Part shown: in pieces, positions 9,388 to 18,110 of the stretch | How positions within the stretch are numbered: the first letter of the stretch is position 1 | Layout of the letters: every line of letters begins with the position of its first letter | Assembly: GCF_009763805.1 (NCBI RefSeq) | Contig: NZ_CP046804.1 | Location: 186,001-250,000 of the forward strand | Source of the DNA: Vibrio cidicii | GTDB lineage: Bacteria; Pseudomonadota; Gammaproteobacteria; Enterobacterales; Vibrionaceae | Direction: 5' to 3' | Length of the DNA: 64,000 nucleotides | Notes under the pieces: generated by a model | The model's database searches: none | Told to the model about the DNA's origin: nothing | What the model saw: only the letters and a program-made list of their open reading frames with translations | Translations under genes and position numbers: made by a program

Positions 9388-9954
9388 TTGGCCAAACCAG
9401 CTGTTTTTTTAGATCGTGATGGCGTGATTAACGTCGATCATGGATATGTTCACGATGAGCATGATTTCGAATACATCGATGGTGTATTCGCAGCGACCAA
9501 AGCCCTGAAAGAGATGGGCTACTTACTGGTTTTGGTCACCAACCAGTCGGGGATAGCGCGTGGTAAGTTTAGTGAAGATCGCTTTCTCTCTTTGACTCAA
9601 TGGATGGATTGGAATTTCGCTGACAACGGGGTTGAGTTCGACGGCATCTATTATTGCCCGCATCATGCCGAGCACGGTATTGGCGATTACAAGCAAGATT
9701 GTGACTGCCGCAAGCCTAAGCCGGGCATGTTTATCTCAGCGCGTGATTTCTTGAAGATCGATATGGCCAACTCGATTATGGTGGGCGACAAAGCGGAAGA
9801 TATGATGGCCGCTGACGCGGCTGGTGTCGGCACCAAGTTATTGGTGAAGACCGGAAAACCGCTCACAGAGCAAGGCGAGGCGCTGGCAACGGCGGTGCTG
9901 GAGAGCATCCGTGAGGTGCCCGAGTACGTGAAACAACATCTCAAAGGTCGCTAA
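9388..9954 (+). CDS. gmhB: D-glycero-beta-D-manno-heptose 1,7-bisphosphate 7-phosphatase
   Basis: A 188-residue HAD-family phosphatase of ADP-heptose (LPS core) synthesis. The catalytic DxDG motif is [14 protein letters not shown] near the N-terminus. The zinc-binding CPHH and CDCRKPKPG motifs and the HAD motif [12 protein letters not shown] follow. It begins with TTG at 9388: the family starts at this residue (MAKPAVF) and no ATG is near. Monocistronic, with its own -10 and a terminator overlapping its stop codon. Confidence 0.93.
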   Translation: MAKPAVFLDRDGVINVDHGYVHDEHDFEYIDGVFAATKALKEMGYLLVLVTNQSGIARGKFSEDRFLSLTQWMDWNFADNGVEFDGIYYCPHHAEHGIGDYKQDCDCRKPKPGMFISARDFLKIDMANSIMVGDKAEDMMAADAAGVGTKLLVKTGKPLTEQGEALATAVLESIREVPEYVKQHLKGR

Positions 9955-9965
9955 GCGGCCTTTTT
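9943..9965 (+). terminator. Terminator of gmhB, overlapping the stop codon
   Basis: AAAGGTCGC pairs with GCGGCCTTT (one G-T wobble), with the TAA stop codon forming the loop, followed by a T run. A compact Rho-independent terminator. Confidence 0.7.
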
Positions 9966-9993
9966 CTTCTGCAATGAGTGATCTTGACTCGAT

Positions 9994-10942
9994 ATGAATA
10001 AAAAGCTGACCATTTTAGACATCGCACGTTTGTCCGGCGTAGGGAAATCCACCGTGTCGCGAGTTTCTGACCAATGACCCTAAAGTCAAACCAGAAACGC
10101 GTGCCAAAGTGGAGGAAGTGATTGCGGCGTCGGGCTATGTGCCGTCGAAATCTGCGCAGTCGATGCGCGGTGGCAGCCAGAAAGTGGTGGGCGTTATCAT
10201 CTCGCGTCTCGATTCTCCCTCAGAAAATCGTGCGGTGAGCACCATGCTCAATATCTTCTACCAAGCCGGGTATGATGTGGTGATCATGGAGAGCCAGTTT
10301 GATCGAGAAAAGACAAACGAACACCTAGATGTACTGCGGCGGCGCAACGTTGATGGGTTGATCTTGTTTGGCTTTACCGATTGTGACATGCAGCAAGTCG
10401 CCGAGTGGCAACACCGCGTGGTAGTGATTGCGACCGAAGAGACCTCAGTCTCTTCAATTAACTACGACAACCAACGCGTAATTGAACTGGCGCTGGAGCA
10501 TTTGCAGGCTCAATCTCTGCGCCATATCGCGTATATTGGTGTCAATCCTGAAGACCGAACCACAGGTTTGGCACGTCTCAACGCCTATCGGAACTGGTGT
10601 CAGCAACATCAACTGACGTCAGTTTATCAAACGGGCAAATTGAGCCATGAGAGCGCGTATCGTTTAGTGGATAAAGTCCTCACTGAGCAGACGCAGGCGA
10701 TTGTCTGTGCCAGTGATACCTTGGCGCTGGGCGTACTCAAACGTCTACAAGAACTCGGACGTGAAGAGGTCCGTGTGACCGGTGTTGGTGGCAATGAGCT
10801 ACTCTCTTTTCTTTTTCCCAAGATCTTCAGCGTTGACCCCGGCTATCACCTAGCGGGTGAAAAAGCCGCTAAGATGTTGATTTCCCAACTGAGTGGTCAC
10901 GAAACCATCACCCATCTTACCCAAGCACCATTGATTCGCTAA
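9994..10942 (+). CDS. treR: Trehalose operon repressor, LacI family (one-base frameshift)
   Basis: TreR represses treBC and responds to trehalose 6-phosphate. The N-terminal LacI helix-turn-helix (LTILDIARLSGVGKSTVSRV) starts with ATG at 9994. It breaks at 10063-10067, where GTTTC stands instead of GTTC; removing one T restores V-L-T-N-D-P and joins it to the ligand-binding domain that continues to 10942. The corrected length, 315 residues, equals that of E. coli TreR. It is upstream of and codirectional with treBC, 171 bp apart. I treat the break as a sequence error because it repeats the window-wide GTTTC pattern; a true mutation would make treBC constitutive. Confidence 0.9.
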
Positions 10943-10992
10943 GCGCTTCATTATAAAACGCTTTTCCAATTTACTGTGATCCTACTCAATTA

Positions 10993-11008
10993 ATGGGACT
11001 GTTCCCAT
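10993..11008 (+). promoter_or_regulatory. TreR-type operator 1
   Basis: A near-perfect 16-bp palindrome, ATGGGACTGTTCCCAT, in the treR-treB gap. It matches the GGGAAC/GTTCCC half-sites known for TreR and lies 55 bp (centre to centre) upstream of a second copy. Confidence 0.75.
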
Positions 11009-11047
11009 TTTGTTTTTTTATGAAAGCTGGCACTATTTAATCTGTAA

Positions 11048-11063
11048 ATGGGAATGTTCCCAT
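11048..11063 (+). promoter_or_regulatory. TreR-type operator 2
   Basis: A perfect palindrome ATGGGAATGTTCCCAT ending 11 bp before a TATAAT -10 element (11075-11080). It covers the -35 position of the treB promoter, the expected place for LacI-family repression. Confidence 0.8.
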
Positions 11064-11074
11064 ATTAAAACAAC

Positions 11075-11080
11075 TATAAT
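11075..11080 (+). promoter_or_regulatory. -10 element of treBC
   Basis: Perfect TATAAT located 33 bp before the treB ATG and just downstream of operator 2. No good -35 hexamer is present, suggesting that an activator such as CRP may assist. Confidence 0.55.
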
Positions 11081-11113
11081 TGCATAAATCCATAAAATAG
11101 GGTGGACAGAGTT

Positions 11114-12538
11114 ATGAGTAAGATAGCGCGCCAAGACGTTCAACGTCTGATCGAGCTGGTCGGGGGTAGCGACAACATTGCTAGCGTCAGCCATTGTCTG
11201 ACACGTCTTCGCTTTGTGTTAAATGACACCGAGATTGCCGATGTAAAACAACTAGAAGCATTGCCCATGGTCAAGGGCTGCTTTACCAATGCGGGCCAAT
11301 TCCAAGTGGTGATTGGTACAGAAGTGGATGCGGTATACAAAATTTTGCTTGAGATCTCGGGCAAAAGTGAAGCTAGCAAAGAAGACGCTAAATTGGCCGC
11401 TAGACAAAACATGAACATTCTCGAGCGCGGGATCTCTCATTTGGCAGAAATTTTTGTCCCACTGCTGCCTGCCATTATCACTGGCGGTTTGATCCTCGGT
11501 TTTAGAAACGTGATTGGCGACATCAAGATGTTTGATGGCCAAACGTTGACAGAAATCAGCCAATTCTGGGCGACCGTGCACTCCTTCTTGTGGTTGATTG
11601 GCGAAGCGATCTTCTTCTTCCTACCGGTTGGGGTATGTTGGTCGACGGTGAAAAAACTTGGTGGTACACCGATTCTCGGTATCACTTTGGGGGTCACGCT
11701 GGTGTCGCCGCAACTGATGAATGCTTATCTCATCGGTAAACAAGCGCCGGAAGTGTGGGATTTTGGCCTATTTGTGATTGAGAAAGTGGGCTACCAAGCT
11801 CAAGTGATTCCGGCCATGCTGGCAGGGGTTGTCTTGGCCCTTATTGAAACCAATCTCAAACGCATTGTCCCTTCTTACCTCTATCTGGTGGTGGTGCCGT
11901 TTGTTTCAATTATTCTATCGGTTGTTTTGGCGCACTCAATCATTGGTCCATTTGGTCGTGAGTTAGGTAACTGGGTTGCGATTGCGGCGAAAGCAGCGAT
12001 GACCGGCGATTTCGCCGTGCTGGGCTCAATGGTATTTGGTTTCCTCTATGCTCCGCTGGTGATTACCGGTATCCACCACACCACCAACGCGGTTGACCTG
12101 CAATTGATGCAAGAGCTCGGTGGCACGCCGATTTGGCCGCTGATTGCACTTTCGAATATTGCTCAAGCGTCTGCGGTGGTTGGGATCATTATCATCAGTA
12201 AAAAACATGGTGAGCGTGACATCTCAATTCCAGCTGCGATTTCGGCTTACCTCGGGGTGACAGAGCCAGCGATGTACGGCATCAACCTGAAATACAAGTT
12301 CCCAATGCTCAGTGCCATGATTGGTAGTGCTATCGCGGCGGCCATTTGCGGCAGTGCAGGGGTGATGGCGAACGGCATTGGAGTCGGCGGTCTGCCGGGT
12401 ATCCTTTCTATTCAGCCGCAGTTCTGGGGGATTTATGCTCTGGCGATGTTGGTGGCTATCGCATTGCCAGCGGTGTTGACGCTTGCCTTTTATAAGCGTG
12501 CACAGGCGAAAGGAGAACTGGATCCTGTAAGCGCTTAA
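11114..12538 (+). CDS. treB: PTS trehalose-specific EIIBC component
   Basis: A 474-residue phosphotransferase permease that imports trehalose as trehalose 6-phosphate. The N-terminal EIIB domain has the phosphorylated Cys in VSHCLTRLRF (about residue 30). The EIIC domain (about 105-465) has many membrane helices and the GIHHTTNAVDLQ and GVTEPAMYGINLKY motifs. There is no EIIA domain, so EIIA-Glc must serve. The ATG at 11114 is preferred to the GTG at 11102, because it gives the family N-terminus. Followed by treC after a terminator-like hairpin. Confidence 0.95.
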   Translation: MSKIARQDVQRLIELVGGSDNIASVSHCLTRLRFVLNDTEIADVKQLEALPMVKGCFTNAGQFQVVIGTEVDAVYKILLEISGKSEASKEDAKLAARQNMNILERGISHLAEIFVPLLPAIITGGLILGFRNVIGDIKMFDGQTLTEISQFWATVHSFLWLIGEAIFFFLPVGVCWSTVKKLGGTPILGITLGVTLVSPQLMNAYLIGKQAPEVWDFGLFVIEKVGYQAQVIPAMLAGVVLALIETNLKRIVPSYLYLVVVPFVSIILSVVLAHSIIGPFGRELGNWVAIAAKAAMTGDFAVLGSMVFGFLYAPLVITGIHHTTNAVDLQLMQELGGTPIWPLIALSNIAQASAVVGIIIISKKHGERDISIPAAISAYLGVTEPAMYGINLKYKFPMLSAMIGSAIAAAICGSAGVMANGIGVGGLPGILSIQPQFWGIYALAMLVAIALPAVLTLAFYKRAQAKGELDPVSA

Positions 12539-12552
12539 GCGCAACGCCTTTT

Positions 12553-12587
12553 GGAGTGGCGGCTTGCCACTCCTTTTCTTTATTTTT
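12553..12587 (+). terminator. Terminator-like hairpin between treB and treC
   Basis: GGAGTGGC / GCCACTCC form an 8-bp perfect stem with a 5-base loop, followed by TTTTCTTTATTTTT. It has all marks of a Rho-independent terminator but lies within the 70-bp gap between treB and treC. It probably reduces treC relative to treB expression or protects the 3' end of a treB transcript. Confidence 0.75.
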
Positions 12588-12608
12588 GTGGTAAGTGAGA
12601 ACAACTTC

Positions 12609-14294
12609 ATGACGACAACGAACCAAGAGATGAGCTGGTGGAAAACGGCCACCATCTATCAGATCTATCCGAAAAGTTTCTGCGACAGTGGCGATAAAGG
12701 CACTGGTGATCTGCAAGGGATCATCAGCAAACTGGATTATCTGCAACACTTGGGTGTCGATGCTATCTGGCTCACACCCGTGTACCAGTCGCCGATGGTC
12801 GACAACGGTTATGATATTTCCGACTACTACGCCATCAACCCTGAATTTGGCACCATGGCAGACTTTGATGCCCTGCTTACACAGGCTCATGAGCGCGGCA
12901 TCCGAATCATTATGGATATCGTCGTGAACCATACCTCGACTGAGCATCATTGGTTCCAATCTGCATTAGGGGACAAAAACAGCCCATACCGCGATTACTA
13001 CATCTGGAAAGATCCGCTTGAAGGCGATGTGCCGAATAACTGGCAATCCAAGTTTGGCGGCAGCGCTTGGGCGTTGGACGAGAAAACTGGGCAATATTAC
13101 CTGCATCTGTTTGCCAAAGAACAAGCTGACTTGAACTGGGAAAACCCAGCGGTGCGGGAAGAGGTTAAGCAGGTGATCCGCTTTTGGGCAGAAAAAGGCG
13201 TTGATGGCTTCCGCCTTGATGTGATTAACCTGATTTCAAAGCAGCAGGATTTTTGCAGTGATGACGTCGGTGATGGGCGTCGTTTTTACACCGATGGACC
13301 GCGGGTTCACGAGTATCTACAAGAGATCAGTGCGGAAGTCTTTCAGCAGTATGGCAGTGTCACGGTGGGTGAAATGTCGTCGACCACGTTGGAGCATTGC
13401 CAGCGCTATTCCTCGCTCGATGGCAAAGAATTATCGATGGTGTTTAACTTCCATCACTTGAAAGTGGATTATCCTAACGGGGAAAAATGGACCAAGGCAC
13501 CGTTTGATTTTCTTCAGCTCAAACAGATCTTTAATCATTGGCAAACCGGGCTGAACGGCAAAGGCTGGGGCGCAATATTTTGGTGTAACCACGATCAGCC
13601 AAGAATTGTCAGCCGCCTCGGTGATGATCAGAGGTATCGAGTCGAGTCGGCGAAAATGCTCGCTGCGTCTGTGCACATGTTGCAAGGGACGCCTTACGTC
13701 TATCAAGGCGAAGAGATTGGTATGACCAACCCTGGCTACCGTCATATTGAGCAGTACCGTGACGTGGAAAGCACCAACATGTATCAAATCATGGTGCAGC
13801 AGCAAGGCGTGAGTCATGAGGAGATGATGGCGATTTTAGCGCAGAAATCTCGTGATAACTCGCGTACTCCAATGCAGTGGGATGGAAATGAGAATGCAGG
13901 CTTCACACGTGGTAAGCCGTGGTTGGATGTCGCCAGCAATTATCCTGAAGTAAATGCCCAAGCGGCGGTCGCGGATCTCGGCTCGGTGTTTTATTTCTAC
14001 AAGCGTTTGATTGAGCTACGTAAGCAAGTAGCGGTGATTACCGATGGGGATTACTTGGATTTACTGCCAGAGCACAAGCAGGTTTTTGCTTACCTAAGAC
14101 GCAACGCTAAGCAGCAGCTGATCTGTATCAACAACTATTACGGCGTGGATACCGAGTGCGTACTCCCTGCGGACCTCGCTATGCAGCAGGCGAAATGTTT
14201 GCTGTCTAATTATCAGAATGTAGCCTCTGCGATGGCGTCCCATCATCAAATTCTCAGACCTTATGAGACACGGATTCTTCTGATTGAGTGCTAA
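12609..14294 (+). CDS. treC: Trehalose-6-phosphate hydrolase
   Basis: A 561-residue GH13 (alpha-amylase clan) enzyme that splits cytoplasmic trehalose 6-phosphate into glucose and glucose 6-phosphate. Visible motifs: region I DIVVNHTS, region II GFRLDVIN (nucleophile Asp), region III VGEMSS (acid/base Glu) and region IV WCNHDQPR (His-Asp). The ATG at 12609 gives the family N-terminus MSWWKTATIYQIYPKSF. Follows treB in the operon. Confidence 0.95.
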   Translation: MTTTNQEMSWWKTATIYQIYPKSFCDSGDKGTGDLQGIISKLDYLQHLGVDAIWLTPVYQSPMVDNGYDISDYYAINPEFGTMADFDALLTQAHERGIRIIMDIVVNHTSTEHHWFQSALGDKNSPYRDYYIWKDPLEGDVPNNWQSKFGGSAWALDEKTGQYYLHLFAKEQADLNWENPAVREEVKQVIRFWAEKGVDGFRLDVINLISKQQDFCSDDVGDGRRFYTDGPRVHEYLQEISAEVFQQYGSVTVGEMSSTTLEHCQRYSSLDGKELSMVFNFHHLKVDYPNGEKWTKAPFDFLQLKQIFNHWQTGLNGKGWGAIFWCNHDQPRIVSRLGDDQRYRVESAKMLAASVHMLQGTPYVYQGEEIGMTNPGYRHIEQYRDVESTNMYQIMVQQQGVSHEEMMAILAQKSRDNSRTPMQWDGNENAGFTRGKPWLDVASNYPEVNAQAAVADLGSVFYFYKRLIELRKQVAVITDGDYLDLLPEHKQVFAYLRRNAKQQLICINNYYGVDTECVLPADLAMQQAKCLLSNYQNVASAMASHHQILRPYETRILLIEC

Positions 14295-14311
14295 CCCCCA
14301 AAAAGCGACTC

Positions 14312-14345
14312 AAAAAAGGCTTGGTTCACCCAAGCCTTTTGTTTT
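14312..14345 (+). terminator. Terminator of treC and insertion target of the group II intron
   Basis: AAAAGGCTTGG pairs with CCAAGCCTTTT around TTCAC. The stem has A runs before and T runs after, so it can serve both treC and the convergent lipoprotein gene. The group II intron begins at the base after the TTTTGTTTT tail, which is the classic class C target. Confidence 0.9.
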
Positions 14346-16234
14346 GTGCGCCGAGCATGGCGTTGATCTAGGAGGTGAAAGTCCTCTACGGGCTCAGTCG
14401 AGCGAGAACCGTTAGCCTATGCAAGGGTGTTCACCGTGAGGTGAAACCTGAAGGAAGCAAACGGCAAAACTTGGTTGTGACGAACAGAAATCTGATAGTA
14501 GGCCTGTACAACTTGGGTAACCTAGCAATAGATAGAATAGCCCAATGCCTCGACGGGAAGTGTGTATAGGTAAATCAGGCATGACCAAGGGAAAGAGCAA
14601 CGTCTTACCTCGGGAGATCTCATTGCCTGTCTCAGATGAGACTAACACAACAGTGATGTTGTGTGATGGGTAATGAGAAGTCAGCAGAAGGCATAGTACT
14701 TTGAGGAAGTACAACTCAAAGGAAGGCCAGAACTGAATATATCAAGAAGCAGTCACTAGACACTCAATCATGTGGAGTCATAGCAAGATGAAAATCATCT
14801 CTACGCCCCAATGGGCGATACCGCAAGTAAAGCTCATGGTCACGAAGAATGACAAGCATGATCGGCGTAGAAAGGAGGACGAGTCTTGGTGACCCCCACT
14901 GCGCTGATGGAACAAATCAGCTCCTCAGCGAATTTGAACCATGCCCTTCGACGCGTGAAGAAGAACAAGGGGTGCGCAGGTGTCGACAGACTCGACATCA
15001 CAGCGACCATCTCTAAACTTCGACAAGCTTCAAACGGGCAAGCGCTCCGCCAGAGTCTTCTGGACGGAAGCTACCAACCTCAACCTGTTCTGGGTGTAGA
15101 AATCCCTAAAACGACTGGTGGCGTCAGGCAATTAGGCATCCCCACGGTACTGGATAGGATAGTCCAACAGGCGATCACATCAGTACTGTCAGACATCTAT
15201 GAGCCGAAGTTCTCCAACAGCAGTTATGGGTTCAGGCCAAACCGCAGTGCGCATCATGCGCTTGCGGCAGCAAGCCGCTATATCAGAGAAGGGCGGGGTT
15301 ATGTAGTGGATATCGATCTAGCCAAATACTTCGACACGGTGAACCATGATAGGCTGATGCACAGATTATCTAAGGACATCAGTGATAAACGAGTATTAAA
15401 GCTCATCAGGTCCTATCTACAGGCAGGCTTAATGCGAGATGGGTTAGTAGAGCGAAGACAACGAGGAACACCACAGGGTGGTCCATTATCTCCGTTACTC
15501 TCTAATATCGTATTAGATGAACTGGACAAAGAGTTAGCGCGAAGAGGGCATAAGTTCTGTCGATATGCAGATGACTGCCAAATCTACGTTCGTAGTGAGG
15601 AAGCCGCCCATCGAGTCAAAGAGTCGATAACGGAGTTCTTGGAGCAGAAGCTAAAGCTCACGGTAAACCGTGAGAAAAGTGCAGCGACAAGAGTGACGGA
15701 GCGAGCCTACCTAAGCCATAGCTTCAAGATAGACGGAACCCTTCTGATATCAAAATCGGCACAAGCTCAAATGAAGAAGCGAGTGCGGAAAATAACGAAG
15801 CGAAATCGAGGTCGAGAGTTATCGGTAATCATCACCGAGTTAACCCAATACCTACGAGGTTGGCAGCACTACTTCAAGCTCGCCATAGGTCAAAGTGCGA
15901 TGCAGCGCTTGGACGAATGGATACGGCGTCGGTTGAGATGTTACCGCCTGAAACAGCGCAAACGCAGATACAGCATAGCGACATGGTTACAACGCCAAGG
16001 TGTAACAGAGCGAAATGCGTGGAAACTGGCGATGTCTGATAAAGGGTGGTGGCGCTTAGCACTCTCGCCCCAGTTGAATCACGCCATGCCAATCAAATGG
16101 TTCAAGGAGAGGGGGCTTTACTCATTGAGAGATGGGTATGAGTCACTAAAGGTATATTCGGAACCGCCGTATGCGACCCACGCTTGTACGGTGGTGTGAG
16201 AGGGCGGAGGCCGTGAGGCCTCCTCCTACTCGAT
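14346..16234 (+). mobile_element. Group II intron, bacterial class C
   Basis: The 5' end is GTGCGCC, the class C consensus, immediately after the treC terminator. About 540 bp of structured RNA (domains I-III) precede the reverse transcriptase gene in domain IV. Domain V is at about 16164-16194 (stem CCGCCGTA / TACGGTGG), and domain VI at about 16202-16228 (stem GGAGGCC-GTGA-GGCCTCC). The 3' end is TACTCGAT, so the exact boundary is 16233 or 16234. AAAAC at 14466-14470 could be EBS1 pairing with the GTTTT that ends the 5' exon. No exon duplication, IR or integrase, as expected of a retrohoming intron. It looks intact and potentially active. Confidence 0.88.
14886..16199 (+). CDS. ltrA: Group II intron reverse transcriptase/maturase
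   Basis: A 437-residue intron-encoded protein that splices and mobilises the intron RNA. Reverse-transcriptase blocks are visible: GVDRLD (RT0/1), SYGFRPNRSAHHAL, VVDIDLAKYFDTVNHD (RT3), RQRGTPQGGPLSPLLSNI (RT4), the catalytic YADD (residues 227-230), then the X/maturase region with LRGWQHYFKLA. There is no HNH endonuclease domain, as usual in class C. TTG at 14886 (or GTG at 14889) is the start, 7 bases after AGGAGG. The stop codon falls inside domain V sequence. Confidence 0.93.
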   Translation: MVTPTALMEQISSSANLNHALRRVKKNKGCAGVDRLDITATISKLRQASNGQALRQSLLDGSYQPQPVLGVEIPKTTGGVRQLGIPTVLDRIVQQAITSVLSDIYEPKFSNSSYGFRPNRSAHHALAAASRYIREGRGYVVDIDLAKYFDTVNHDRLMHRLSKDISDKRVLKLIRSYLQAGLMRDGLVERRQRGTPQGGPLSPLLSNIVLDELDKELARRGHKFCRYADDCQIYVRSEEAAHRVKESITEFLEQKLKLTVNREKSAATRVTERAYLSHSFKIDGTLLISKSAQAQMKKRVRKITKRNRGRELSVIITELTQYLRGWQHYFKLAIGQSAMQRLDEWIRRRLRCYRLKQRKRRYSIATWLQRQGVTERNAWKLAMSDKGWWRLALSPQLNHAMPIKWFKERGLYSLRDGYESLKVYSEPPYATHACTVV

Positions 16235-17109
16235 TACAGCGGTAGTGAATCCAACCAAATGGTGGTCGTGTTAACATTTGTATCAACAGACAACGTTTGA
16301 GATTGATCTAGGACACCCAGTGTCGGGTTGTACCAGAACGCAGAAAGAATCTCAAACCTTGGTGACTCTTGCCCATCGCAGTTAAGTGTATAAATGTTTT
16401 GTTCCCATGTCCGGGCTGCTTCGACGCGCTTGGTAGAAACAGTCACAATTTTTCGTTCAGCGTTTTCCACTCTGTGGTACTCCCTAGTTATTTGGCAAAC
16501 ACTTTGATCGGATAAATCGCGTAACCAAAGATTGTCGGAGAAATCATCAAGTAAACTTTTTGCCAAGTGGCCTGAAATATCCTCAGTTAGAATAGAACGG
16601 CTAGTTCTCTCACTGATTTTATTGCCATCCGTTTGCCATTTTTTCGAATACAAGAACATTTTCGGTATAGCTGCTTGAGGCTCTTCAGCATACAAATCAA
16701 TGTAATAAGCCGTAATTTCACGTAAATTGCCGTCGAGGCCCACAAAGAAAATGGATGCTTCATTTTCTTTTTCTTTCTGTTTGACTTCTTTTAAGAAAAA
16801 TTCATCCGTGTCATAATTAATCAGTGAGTTAAGTAAATTGATCAGCGGAGAATTATCTTCCTCCTGATCTAAAATCAGTTGCAAAAGAGAGTCACCACTG
16901 TGTTTTTCAAAGCGCACTGATAAGTCATCTTGTGTTACGCCATTGACCATCTGGCTATAATTAAATACCGCGGCACTATTAGGTGAAAACTGAGCATCAA
17001 TAATTGGATAATCAATTCGAGCTTCTGGTTTGGTTTTTTTAGAAGAACTACCGTCACATCCAGTAAGAGCAATAGCGGCGAGAGTCATAAGAGCGAAATT
17101 TTTTATCAT
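16234..17109 (-). CDS. Hypothetical lipoprotein
   Basis: A 291-residue protein with a signal peptide and lipobox LTGC (Cys18) followed by DGSSSKK, so a lipoprotein. The +2 residue is Asp, which in enterobacteria favours inner-membrane retention. I recognise no domain. Its TAA stop abuts, and by one base shares, the 3' end of the group II intron, so the intron sits exactly at the gene's end without altering the product. It is convergent with treC and may be linked with the outer-membrane protein and membrane regulator upstream on the same strand. Confidence 0.7.
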   Translation of the reverse strand: MIKNFALMTLAAIALTGCDGSSSKKTKPEARIDYPIIDAQFSPNSAAVFNYSQMVNGVTQDDLSVRFEKHSGDSLLQLILDQEEDNSPLINLLNSLINYDTDEFFLKEVKQKEKENEASIFFVGLDGNLREITAYYIDLYAEEPQAAIPKMFLYSKKWQTDGNKISERTSRSILTEDISGHLAKSLLDDFSDNLWLRDLSDQSVCQITREYHRVENAERKIVTVSTKRVEAARTWEQNIYTLNCDGQESPRFEILSAFWYNPTLGVLDQSQTLSVDTNVNTTTIWLDSLPL

Positions 17110-17338
17110 AAAATAATATCCAAAATAATTTTAAGTGATAGGCTAGATGAGACAGGGACATTGTATAGGTCGTCGCTATTAATAAGCAAAAAACAAACTG
17201 ACATAGATAATAATTAATGCTTAATTTTAGTTTAAGTTGTTGTTTTTATTTGTTTTTTCTTCGTGCTTTAGGAGGCTGAAAGATATGGATGTCGTTTTAG
17301 ACACTACGTTTTAAAGAGAAAAGAAAAAGGTCTAAAGA

Positions 17339-17936
17339 TTAAAAAGAGAAAACAGCTCCGAAATAAGTGTTACTTGCTTTGCTGAAATCAAAACTACCAT
17401 ATTTATTTTCATCGAGTTTTATATATTTCACTCCCCTCTAATGACCATCGTTGAGATAGTTGATAACCTGTCGATATACCGAAGGTATAGGCGAGCCCGG
17501 AATTACTCTTTGATAATGTTTCTTTCCCGGTTTCTTTAAATGTAACTTTGTCGTTGTAGTAACCCATTTCTAAGGCGCCTTTAACATACCATGATTCGAA
17601 TAATTGGTATCGATAAGCACTACCTAGCCCTAGAATCGACATTTCTTTTCTATCGCTTATCGAGTAGCTCGCCGTCGAAAGTGTTTCTTCATTATCTGTA
17701 TAATCAAATAGACCGTAAATACTAAGTTTTTGTTGGTTATTAATTGGGTAGTACTTCCCAATGTTTATAGACAAGTTAATTGGTTTTTTGAATGTATCAC
17801 TAATATATTGAATATCGTCATTAGGGTTGGAAAAGTGATATCTACCGATATACATACCAAGCTCATACTCGCTGGAATAAACGGGTGATGACAAAAAAGC
17901 TGTAAGGCTGAAAAAACAAAGTAAGTGCCTTGGCAT
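17339..17936 (-). CDS. Small outer-membrane beta-barrel protein (one-base frameshift near 3' end)
   Basis: A signal peptide (LLCFFSLTAFLSSPVYS) is followed by alternating polar/aromatic strands typical of an 8-stranded OmpA/OmpW-like barrel. As given, the frame ends early at 17409. Removing one base from the CCCC run at 17433-17436 extends it to 17339 with KYIKLDENKYGSFDF and a terminal FGAVFSF; a C-terminal Phe is the BAM recognition signature, so this is almost certainly the real end (198 residues). The defect is a homopolymer slip, unlike the GTTTC sites. ATTAGGAG precedes the ATG. Function unknown; porin or adhesin-like structural roles are possible. Confidence 0.72.
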
Positions 17937-18110
17937 TATAGTCTCCTAATAATTAAAATCTAATCAATTGAAAAATTTAGGTGAATAATACAAAGGTACC
18001 TTGACTCAGCCAACAAATGTATTGACACAATGAGTAATGAATACTTAAATTTGGCGTAACATATTGAATTTAAATCTTATATTTATATCCGAGAATTAGC
18101 CGTTATCTCT

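Noticed and set aside
14375..14714. ORFs in the first 540 bp of the intron.
   Set aside because: This is structured intron RNA (domains I-III); the frames have no family likeness.
14300..16240. Integron attC site associated with the class C intron.
   Set aside because: The 5' exon is an ordinary treC terminator and the 3' exon is a stop codon of a chromosomal gene; no attC core or integrase seen.
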